64,000 bases of DNA from Prauserella alba (GTDB taxonomy: Bacteria; Actinomycetota; Actinomycetes; Mycobacteriales; Pseudonocardiaceae): assembly GCF_024171735.1 (NCBI RefSeq), contig NZ_JAMTCH010000003.1, positions 980,841-1,044,840 of the forward strand, written 5' to 3'. Positions 55,514 to 62,728 of the stretch are shown here, in pieces. Positions within the stretch are counted from its first letter, which is position 1, and each line of letters begins with the position of its first letter. The position numbers were made by a program, and so were the translations under genes. The notes under the pieces were generated by a model that was given only the letters and a program-made list of their open reading frames with translations, made no database searches and had not been told where the DNA came from.

Positions 55514-56512
55514 TCACGCGGCGAGCTTGCCGATGACGTCGCGGCCGTAGGCGCGCAGCGTCTCCTCCCGCTGGTCGTGCATGAGGTAGACGGCGAACTG
55601 GTCGACGCCCAGCTCGGCGAGTTCCTCCAGTCGCCGGACATGGGCCTCGGCGGGGCCGGTCAGGCAGAACCGGTCGACGATCTCGTCGGGCACGAAATCC
55701 GTCGACGGGTTGCCCGCGCGGCCGTGATGGGCGTAGTCGTATCCGTCCCGCGCCGCGATGTAGTCGGTCAGTTCCCGCGGTACGGGCCCGGAGTCGCCGT
55801 AGCGGGCGACGAGGTCGGCGACGTGGTTGCCGACCATGCCGCCGAACCAGCGCAGCTGTTCGCGCTGATGCGCCACGTTGTCCCCGACGTACGCCGGGGC
55901 CGCGACACAGATCGTGATGCCCCCCGGGTCACGGCCCGCGGCGCTCGCCGCGTCGCGCACGGCGCCGATCGTCCACCGCGCGATGGCCGGGTCGGCGCAC
56001 TGCAGGATGAAGCCGTCGGCGTGTTGCCCGACGGTCTGCAGCGCCTTCGGCCCGTAGCCCGCCATCCACATCTCCAGCCTGCCACCCGACACCCACGGCA
56101 TGCGCACCGCGGTGTCGTGCAGAACCGTCTCGCGGCCTTCGGCCAGCTCCTTCACGGTGGCCATGCAGTCCCGCAGAGTGGCCAATGTAGACGGTGGTTT
56201 GCCGATGACGCGGTGCGCGGAGTCGCCGCGGCCGATGCCGCACACCGTCCGGTTGCCGTACATCTCGTTGAGGGTCGCGAACAGCGAGGCCATGACCGAC
56301 CAGTCCCGCGTGCCGGGGCTGGTCACCATGGGCCCGACCGTCATCGACGACGTCGCGGCGAGGATCTGCGAATAGATGACGAACGGTTCCTGCCACAGCA
56401 CGACCGAGTCGAACGTCCACCCGTACCGGAATCCCTCGTCCTCTGCCAGGCTCGCCAGCCGGACGACGTCCCGCGCGGGCGGGTCGGTCTGCAGCACCAC
56501 TCCGAACTCCAC
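55514..56512 (-). CDS. LLM class F420/FMN-dependent oxidoreductase of the pyrimidine cluster
   Basis: This 332-residue luciferase-like TIM-barrel flavoprotein opens MEFGVVLQTDPPARDVV, includes YGWTFDSVVLWQEPF and the IGRGDSAHRVIGKPP and GYGPKALQ motifs. The subgroup is that of F420-dependent oxidoreductases often next to hydantoinase genes in actinobacteria. It is 12 bases downstream of the dihydropyrimidinase and probably in the same operon; a role in the reduction of pyrimidine or a related ring is only inferred. It has no secretion signal. Confidence 0.87.
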   Translation of the reverse strand: MEFGVVLQTDPPARDVVRLASLAEDEGFRYGWTFDSVVLWQEPFVIYSQILAATSSMTVGPMVTSPGTRDWSVMASLFATLNEMYGNRTVCGIGRGDSAHRVIGKPPSTLATLRDCMATVKELAEGRETVLHDTAVRMPWVSGGRLEMWMAGYGPKALQTVGQHADGFILQCADPAIARWTIGAVRDAASAAGRDPGGITICVAAPAYVGDNVAHQREQLRWFGGMVGNHVADLVARYGDSGPVPRELTDYIAARDGYDYAHHGRAGNPSTDFVPDEIVDRFCLTGPAEAHVRRLEELAELGVDQFAVYLMHDQREETLRAYGRDVIGKLAA

Positions 56513-56524
56513 ACCCGGCTCCTC

Positions 56525-57922
56525 TCAGTTCAAGTACTGGCACAGGTCGCGTTCGAGGAACCGGCCGTGGCCGGCGCGGCCGTGGTACGTGCCGCGATCG
56601 ACGACGACACTGCCGCGGGAGAGCACGGTCTCGCACCGGCCGGTGATCGTCATGCCCTCGTACGCGGAGTAGTCGACGTTCATGTGATGCGTCTCGGCCG
56701 AGATGGTCTGTTCGGCGGCCGGGTCGTAGATGACGAGGTCCGCATCGGCTCCCGGTGCGATCACCCCCTTGCGGGGATACAACCCGAACATGCGGGCCGG
56801 CGTCGTCGAGCACGCCTCGACCCAGCGGGCGAGGGAGATCTCGCCGGCCACCACGCCCTGGTGCAGCAGGTCGATCCGATGCTCCACGCCCGGCATGCCG
56901 TTCGGGATCTTGGTGAAGTCGCCGCGGCCGAGCTCTTTCTGGTCCTTGAAGCAGAACGGGCAGTGGTCGGTCGAGACCACCGACAGGTCGTTGGTGCGCA
57001 GGCCCCGCCACAGGTCGGGCTGATGGTGCTTCTCACGCAGCGGGGGAGAGGCCACGTACTTGGCGCCCTCGAAGTCCGGTTTCCCGAGGTCCTCGATGGA
57101 CAGGTACAGGTACTGCGGGCAGGTCTCGGCGAAGACGTTCTGCCCCTCGTCGCGCGCCTCGGCCACGGCCGACAACGCCTGTGCTGCCGACAGGTGCACG
57201 ATGTACAACGGCGAACCGGTGACCTTGGCGAGGGTGATCGCCCGTGAGGTCGCCTCGCCCTCCAGCTCCGGGGGCCGGGTGACGCCGTGCTGGTACGGCT
57301 CGCTCCTGCCCTCGGCGAGCGCTTGGGCGACGAGTTCGTCGATCGCGATGCCGTTCTCGGCGTGCATGGCGATCGTGCCGCCGATGTCGGCAGCCTTGGT
57401 CATCGCGCGCAGGATCTCGCCGTCGGTGGAGTAGAAGACCCCGGGATAGGCCATGAACATCTTGAAACTGCTCACGCCCGCGGCCACACAGGACTCCATC
57501 TCCTTGAGCGTCGCGTCGTTGACGTCGGAGACGATCATGTGGAAGCCGTAGTCGACGGCGCAGTCGCCGTCGGCCTTCTCGTGCCAGGCGTCCAGTGTGG
57601 ACAACAGCGAGTTGCCCTTGGGCTGGACGGCGAAGTCGATGATCGTCGTGGTGCCGCCCCACGCAGCGGCGCGGGTACCCGTCTCGAACGTGTCGGCCGA
57701 GAAGGTGCCGCCGAACGGCATCTCCATGTGCGTGTGGGCATCGATCCCACCCGGCATGACGTACTTGCCCGCGGCGTCGAACTCGGTGTCGGCCACGACG
57801 TTCTGCTCGGCCAGTACGCCGGGAGCGGTCACTGCGGCGATCGTCTCGCCGTCGACCAGGACGTCGGCGGTCACCGCCCCGGTGGTGCTGAGCACGGTGC
57901 CGTTCTTGATCAGCGTGCGCAT
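56525..57922 (-). CDS. hydA: Dihydropyrimidinase (D-hydantoinase)
   Basis: This 465-residue amidohydrolase opens dihydrouracil or dihydrothymine rings to N-carbamoyl-beta-amino acids. Metal ligands are His63 and His65 (DAHTHMEMPFGG), the carboxylated Lys154 (SFKMFMAYPG) bridges the two metals, and later His and Asp residues lie in the AMHAENG and STDHCPF segments. The substrate loop residues and length fit dihydropyrimidinase better than allantoinase. It is flanked by beta-ureidopropionase (13 bases) and the LLM gene. Absence of a dihydropyrimidine dehydrogenase gene here suggests it lies outside the window. Confidence 0.93.
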   Translation of the reverse strand: MRTLIKNGTVLSTTGAVTADVLVDGETIAAVTAPGVLAEQNVVADTEFDAAGKYVMPGGIDAHTHMEMPFGGTFSADTFETGTRAAAWGGTTTIIDFAVQPKGNSLLSTLDAWHEKADGDCAVDYGFHMIVSDVNDATLKEMESCVAAGVSSFKMFMAYPGVFYSTDGEILRAMTKAADIGGTIAMHAENGIAIDELVAQALAEGRSEPYQHGVTRPPELEGEATSRAITLAKVTGSPLYIVHLSAAQALSAVAEARDEGQNVFAETCPQYLYLSIEDLGKPDFEGAKYVASPPLREKHHQPDLWRGLRTNDLSVVSTDHCPFCFKDQKELGRGDFTKIPNGMPGVEHRIDLLHQGVVAGEISLARWVEACSTTPARMFGLYPRKGVIAPGADADLVIYDPAAEQTISAETHHMNVDYSAYEGMTITGRCETVLSRGSVVVDRGTYHGRAGHGRFLERDLCQYLN

Positions 57923-57935
57923 CGGATCGGCCTCC

Positions 57936-58778
57936 TCAGGGTTTCACCAGCGAGTCGTACGAGTCGGGCCTGCGGTCGCGGTAGAACGCCCACAGGTTGC
58001 GCACCTCGGCGAGCTTGTCCATGTCCAGATCCCGCACCACGACCTCGTCGTCGGTGTCCGAGGCCGCATCGCCCACCAACTGGCCCCGCGGATCGGCGAA
58101 ATAGGACTGACCGTAGAAGTCGTTGTCGCCCAACGGTTCCACGCCCACCCGGTTGATGGCGCCGACGTAGTACTCGTTGGCCACCGCCGCCGCGGGCTGT
58201 TCGAGTCGCCAGAGGTACTGCGACAGGCCACGACTGGTGGCGGACGGGTTGAACACGATCTTCGCCCCCGCAAGGCCCAGTGCCCGCCATCCCTCGGGGA
58301 AGTGCCGGTCGTAACAGATGTACACCCCGATGCGGCCCACCGCCGTGTCGAACACCGGGTACTCCGTGTTGCCGGGGCGGAAGTAGAATTTCTCCCAGAA
58401 CCCCTTCACCTGCGGAATGTGGTTCTTGCGGTACTTGCCCAGGTAAGTGCCGTCCGCGTCGATCACCGCGGCCGTGTTGTACAGCAGGCCCGGCTGCTCC
58501 TGCTCGTACAGCGGCGCGACGACGACGATGCCGTGCCGTTCGGCGACCTCCTGCATCAGCCTCGTCGTCGGACCGTCGGGCACGGCTTCGGTGTAGGAGT
58601 AGTACTCGGTGTCCTGCACCTGGCAGAAATAGGGCCCGTAGAACAGTTCCTGCAGGCACACCACCTGCGCGCCCTGCGAGGCCGCCGACGCGATGGCGTC
58701 GACGGACGCCTGGATCATCGAATCCTTGTCACCGGTCCACCGCTGCTGGACCAGGGCGGCCCTCACCACTTCGTTCAC
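57936..58778 (-). CDS. Nitrilase-superfamily beta-ureidopropionase-like amidohydrolase
   Basis: This 280-residue carbon-nitrogen hydrolase hydrolyses N-carbamoyl-beta-alanine to beta-alanine. The triad is Glu44 (CLQELFYG), Lys118 (KYRKNHIP) and Cys155 (VYICYDRHFPE). The context NCS1-this-hydA matches reductive pyrimidine degradation. The GTG at 58778 has GGAGGAGGA upstream and lies inside the 3' end of the NCS1 gene (50-base overlap). Nitrilase-family N-carbamoyl-putrescine amidohydrolases are an alternative, but the context supports the pyrimidine assignment. Confidence 0.92.
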   Translation of the reverse strand: MNEVVRAALVQQRWTGDKDSMIQASVDAIASAASQGAQVVCLQELFYGPYFCQVQDTEYYSYTEAVPDGPTTRLMQEVAERHGIVVVAPLYEQEQPGLLYNTAAVIDADGTYLGKYRKNHIPQVKGFWEKFYFRPGNTEYPVFDTAVGRIGVYICYDRHFPEGWRALGLAGAKIVFNPSATSRGLSQYLWRLEQPAAAVANEYYVGAINRVGVEPLGDNDFYGQSYFADPRGQLVGDAASDTDDEVVVRDLDMDKLAEVRNLWAFYRDRRPDSYDSLVKP

Positions 58779-60330
58779 CTGTCTCCTCCTCCGGAATCGG
58801 GTTGTGCGACTTGGGGCTGTTCGGCGCGCCGCCACCGGGCAGCGAGAGTGCGAGGAAGGCCAGGAACGCGACCACGAGGCCGACGACCCAGCTGTAGTCG
58901 TACAGGGGCTGGAGAACGGGGATCAGCCCGTCGGCAGGGAACGGCCCTTCACCGGGTGCGGAGTACGCACCACCGACGGCGAAGAACGCGCCGATGACCG
59001 TCGCCGCGAGAGCGCGCCAGTTCCAGCCGCCCGTGAACCAGTAGCGCCCGCCGCCGTCGGCGAACAGGTCGGTCAGCGACAGCGTCCGGCGCGCCTGGAC
59101 CCAGTAGCCCGCGGCGAGCACACCCGCCGTCGTGGCGAGCACGCCGCCGTAGAAGCCCAGCCAGGCGTAGATGTAGATGTTCGGGTCGGAGATGAGCCGC
59201 CACGGCTGGATCACGATGCCGATGACGCCCGTGATCAGACCGCCGGTGCGGAAGCTGATCCGGCGCGGGAACGCGTTGGAGAAGTCGTAGGACGGGCTGA
59301 CCGTGTTCGCCGCCAGGTTCGTGGTGATCGTGGCGAGCACGATGCCGAGCAGTGCGGCGATCACCACGATCGGCGAGTCGAACCGGCTGGCGAGTTCGAC
59401 CGGATCCCAGATGGCCTCGCCGTAGACCACCATGCCGCCCGAGGTGATCATGATCGACATGATCGCGATGAACGACATCGTGGTCGGCAGGCCGAGCACC
59501 TGTCCCCAGGCCTGTTTGCGCTGGCCCTGACCGAACCGCGTGAAGTCCGGCATGTTCAGCGACAGCGTCGCCCAGAACGCGATCATGCCGGTCAACGACG
59601 GTGCGAACACCGCCCAGAACTCCGGGCCCCAGCCCAGTTGCGACTCCTGCGAGAAGATCGGGCCGAACCCGCCCGCCTTGACGAGGATCCAGATCAGCAG
59701 GATCACGAAGCCGACGGTGACCAGGGGCGCTGCCCAGCTCTCGAGCCGTTTGATGGCCTCCATGCCGCGCCAGATGATGGCCATCTGCAGCGCCCAGAAT
59801 GCGGCGAAGCACAGCCACAGGGTCCACGGCTGGTCGTAGAACTCCGCCGCGCCCGTCCAGCCGTCACCGAACAGTTTGCCGAGGATGACGAAGACGGCCT
59901 GGCCGCCGACCCAGGTCTGAATGCCGAACCAGCCACAGGCCACGAGCCCACGGAGCAGTGCGGCCAGATTGGCGCCGCGAACACCGAAAAACGCACGGGC
60001 GAAAACGGGGAACGGAATGCCGTACTTCGTTCCCGCGTGGCTGTTGAGCAGCATCGGCAGGAGAACGATCACGTTGCCGATCGCGATCGTCATGAAGGCC
60101 TGCACCCAGTTCATGCCGATGGCGATCAGGCCGGACGCGAGCAGATAGGACGGAAGGTTGAAGGCCATTCCGTTCCACAGCGCGAAGTAGTTGTACGTGG
60201 TCCAGGTTCGTCGCTCGACGGGTACCGGGGCTAGTTCGTCGTTGAAGAACCGGCTTCCGTGAAGTGACGACGCATCGCGTAGTTCCACCCGGCCGTCCGG
60301 GTGGCGGAGTTGTGCGGTCGTCGACGCCAT
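58729..60330 (-). CDS. NCS1 family nucleobase:cation symporter
   Basis: This 533-residue transporter has about twelve membrane helices. The NCS1 motifs WTTYNYFALWNGMAFN at helix 1, FPVFARAFFGVRGANL with SWFGIQTW-like GWFGIQTWVGG, and NMPDFTRFG are present. Likely substrates are uracil, thymine, hydantoin or allantoin; linkage with hydA and beta-ureidopropionase favours pyrimidines. Its final 17 codons overlap the beta-ureidopropionase gene, so the genes are transcribed together in the order NCS1, ureidopropionase, hydA, LLM. ATG 60330 has no strong ribosome-binding site. Confidence 0.93.
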   Translation of the reverse strand: MASTTAQLRHPDGRVELRDASSLHGSRFFNDELAPVPVERRTWTTYNYFALWNGMAFNLPSYLLASGLIAIGMNWVQAFMTIAIGNVIVLLPMLLNSHAGTKYGIPFPVFARAFFGVRGANLAALLRGLVACGWFGIQTWVGGQAVFVILGKLFGDGWTGAAEFYDQPWTLWLCFAAFWALQMAIIWRGMEAIKRLESWAAPLVTVGFVILLIWILVKAGGFGPIFSQESQLGWGPEFWAVFAPSLTGMIAFWATLSLNMPDFTRFGQGQRKQAWGQVLGLPTTMSFIAIMSIMITSGGMVVYGEAIWDPVELASRFDSPIVVIAALLGIVLATITTNLAANTVSPSYDFSNAFPRRISFRTGGLITGVIGIVIQPWRLISDPNIYIYAWLGFYGGVLATTAGVLAAGYWVQARRTLSLTDLFADGGGRYWFTGGWNWRALAATVIGAFFAVGGAYSAPGEGPFPADGLIPVLQPLYDYSWVVGLVVAFLAFLALSLPGGGAPNSPKSHNPIPEEETGERSGEGRPGPAAVDR

Positions 60331-60477
60331 TGGCGCATCGTGCGCGCCGCGGCGCGACCGCCGGGATTGGCAGAGTGTTCAAAGATGTGTGATCGCGGCA
60401 ACAGAATGTCGATTGCGCCGATCGGGGAAACATCGCCGGTATCGCGTACGAAACCGTGGTGAAACAGAATATCGGGT

Positions 60478-60511
60478 CCGGTCACCGCCGGTGGGCCCGG
60501 GTGGTGACCGG
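60478..60511 (-). terminator. Hairpin downstream of the SSI gene
   Basis: Arms CCGGTCACC/GGTGACCGG (60478-60486 and 60503-60511) lie 15 bases after the stop of the minus-strand SSI gene; an additional G/C pairing occurs inside. The 60331-60477 stretch upstream must contain the NCS1 promoter. Confidence 0.5.
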
Positions 60512-60525
60512 ATCCGGGAGGGACC

Positions 60526-60927
60526 TCAGAACCCGAACACACCACCGGACTCGACGTCGGCGAGACAGGCGTTGTTGTAGGTCGTGGTGAAGTGCACCGG
60601 TTCGCCCCGCCAATGTCCGTGGGCGGAGGCGTGGACGGGTGCGTAGATCATCGGGCAGGCGGTTCCGGGGCCTGCGGAGTCGAGGGCCGCGGGACGGCCA
60701 CCGGCGTCGTCGAGCGCCTCGCAGGCCTGGGCACTGGCCGGGTGGGATCCTCCCGCCGGGTCGCAGTGCAGCTGCGTCACGGCGATCGTGCCGTCGCTGT
60801 GACGCAACGACAGGGCCAGGGACGATTCCGGCGGTGCCGCCGTCGCCTGGCCGCCCAGCGAGAGCGCGGCGAGGGTGCATGCGGCGGTGGTCACGGTCCG
60901 GGACAGGCGGGCGCTGAACGTACGCAT
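60526..60927 (-). CDS. Subtilisin inhibitor-like secreted protein (SSI family)
   Basis: This 133-residue protein has a signal peptide (about 1-31, ending AAPP) and the SSI fold's landmarks: LHCDPAGG with Cys55, Cys69, then CPMIYAPV (Cys91, P1 Met93) and GHWRGEPVHFTTTYNNAC (Cys121), ending GVFGF. The two disulfides (55-69 and 91-121) and the bait loop are complete. P1 Met is the type in Streptomyces SSI, which inhibits subtilisins. The window encodes one secreted subtilase (33564-34763); there is no evidence they pair. GTG/ATG start at 60927. Confidence 0.93.
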   Translation of the reverse strand: MRTFSARLSRTVTTAACTLAALSLGGQATAAPPESSLALSLRHSDGTIAVTQLHCDPAGGSHPASAQACEALDDAGGRPAALDSAGPGTACPMIYAPVHASAHGHWRGEPVHFTTTYNNACLADVESGGVFGF

Positions 60928-60963
60928 GCCCTGACTATCGGCAGGACCGCCGGGTCGACTGTG

Positions 60964-62619
60964 CTACTCCGTCGAGTGGTCGTTGTCCCCCGATAGGGCG
61001 AGTACGTCGTGAATCAGCAGCGCGACATGCAGGGACACGAGCGACTCCGGGTCCTCGAGCGAGACATCCAGCGCCTGCTCGATACGCCCCAGCTGCTGGT
61101 AGTACGCCGTGCGCGAGGTGTGTGCCGCCGCGGCGGCCGCCGACTTGTTGCCACCGTGGTCGCAGAACCGGCGCAGCGCTTCGACGAGACGGCTCCCGGT
61201 CGCCGCGTCCTTCGCGAGCAACGGGCCGAGCTCTCGGCGGGCGAACGCGGCCAGCCGGTCGTCGTCCGAGAGCAGATGCAGCAGGCCGTGGAGGCGCACG
61301 TCGCCGAGGCGGTGATAGCCGTCGGGCGGATGCCCGCCGCGGTGCAGCGCCGCCGACGCGACATGTCCCGCCTCGGCGAGGCTGCGCCCTGCGTCGGCGG
61401 GCCGATCCACCGCGGTGCCCACGGCCAGCACGAGCGGCACCGCCTGCTTCGCCTGCCGCACCTCACCGGCGAGCCGACGCAGCACCGCGTCGGTGTCGGC
61501 ACGCGGCGAGAGCGCCAGCAGCACGTGCACGCCGATGCCGTCGAGGTCGGCGACCAGCGCGGCCACGCGCGCACGACGGGTCGCCAGCGCGGTCGCCTCC
61601 GCGAGGTCGCGCAACAGCGGTCCGGTCGACGCCGCCGCGGGCGGGCCGGGCAGGTCCGCCAGCCGCGGCCGGATCGCGGCGCCGATCAGCCGATGTCCGG
61701 TCAACGGCACGTGCAGTGCCTCGGCACGTGCGACCAGTTCGGCGAGCGGGGTGACCGTCGACGGCGCCGTGAGCAGCTGCCGGAGCACGTCGCGGTGGGC
61801 CTGCCGCTCCAGGCTGTCGCCACCGGCGGCCAGCAGATGATGCACGGCGAGCGCCGACGCGGCGCGCTCGGCCACGACGACGTGCCGATGCGGCGGCGGC
61901 TCCCCGCACAGCAGGACCAGCCGTCCCCAGTCGCGCCCGCGCGCGCCCACGATGGCCACCAGCCTGCCCGAGGCGCGGTCGTAGCCGGTGCGTTCGCCGG
62001 TCCGGACCCGACGTGACCGCTGCTGCCAGCCGGCCAGCAGCTCGGCCGGGTCGGCGCCCGCCGCGTCGTAGGCCAGCACCTCGTAGCTGAGCGTCTCCAG
62101 CACGACGGCGTGCCCGGTCAGGCGTGCCACCTCGCGCAGCACCACGTGCGGCTCCGCGCCGGAGACGGTGAGCTCGGTGAACGTCTCGTGCACCTGGGCG
62201 GCAGCCCGCAGCTCGTCGACCTGGGCGTCAACGATGAGCCCGTTCACCGTCTCGGTCACCGTCACGTACCGCGTCTCGCGCGACAGCGTCACCAGCGGCA
62301 GCCGGTGCTTGTCCGCGGCCGCGACCAGCGCCTGCGGCAGCCGTTCGTGCCAGTGCCGCACGAGTTCCACGACCACGCCGGCCACGCCGACCGCGGCGAG
62401 GTCGTCGACGTACCGGGCCAGCGCGGCGTCGTCGTCCGGCAGCGCGACCCCGGTGGTGAGCACCAGCTCGCCGCCTTTCAGCAGCGGGGCGATCTCGGCG
62501 ATCTCGGCCACGTGCACCCATCGCACCAGAGCGTCGAGACCGTCGGCGCCCGCCACGACATGGGGCCCTCCCTGCCGCATCACGGGCAGTGCGAGTACGT
62601 CGCCGACCGTCGGGTACAT
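60964..62619 (-). CDS. PucR family transcriptional regulator
   Basis: This 551-residue regulator has an N-terminal PucR sensory domain (MYPTVGDVLALPVM, VRWVHVAEIAEIAPLLKGGELVLTTG in parts), a degenerate GGDEF-like central region and a C-terminal helix-turn-helix (GGNKSAAAAAAHTSRTAYYQQLGRI). PucR proteins activate purine or other nitrogen-catabolic genes in response to pathway intermediates. It is divergent from the aminotransferase and near the pyrimidine genes, so control of these is inferred. ATG 62619 has GGAGGTGAC just upstream. Confidence 0.93.
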   Translation of the reverse strand: MYPTVGDVLALPVMRQGGPHVVAGADGLDALVRWVHVAEIAEIAPLLKGGELVLTTGVALPDDDAALARYVDDLAAVGVAGVVVELVRHWHERLPQALVAAADKHRLPLVTLSRETRYVTVTETVNGLIVDAQVDELRAAAQVHETFTELTVSGAEPHVVLREVARLTGHAVVLETLSYEVLAYDAAGADPAELLAGWQQRSRRVRTGERTGYDRASGRLVAIVGARGRDWGRLVLLCGEPPPHRHVVVAERAASALAVHHLLAAGGDSLERQAHRDVLRQLLTAPSTVTPLAELVARAEALHVPLTGHRLIGAAIRPRLADLPGPPAAASTGPLLRDLAEATALATRRARVAALVADLDGIGVHVLLALSPRADTDAVLRRLAGEVRQAKQAVPLVLAVGTAVDRPADAGRSLAEAGHVASAALHRGGHPPDGYHRLGDVRLHGLLHLLSDDDRLAAFARRELGPLLAKDAATGSRLVEALRRFCDHGGNKSAAAAAAHTSRTAYYQQLGRIEQALDVSLEDPESLVSLHVALLIHDVLALSGDNDHSTE

Positions 62620-62653
62620 GTCACCTCCACGAGGGACCTGCCGGAACGGCAGA

Positions 62654-62683
62654 CTGTACGGGCCCCGAGGGGAGTCCGTACAG
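62654..62683. promoter_or_regulatory. Inverted repeat in the PucR/aminotransferase promoter
   Basis: CTGTACGG (62654-62661) and CCGTACAG (62676-62683), 8-bp perfect arms with centres 22 bp apart, lie between the two divergent starts. They are a strong candidate PucR-binding site. Confidence 0.6.
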
Positions 62684-62728
62684 ATTGTGTGTGGCCTCGG
62701 CGCACGTCGCGCGCCGAAACTCGGAGGC

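Noticed and set aside
56525-57922. Allantoinase of the ureide pathway
   Set aside because: Motif and context (beta-ureidopropionase, NCS1, PucR) match dihydropyrimidinase better.
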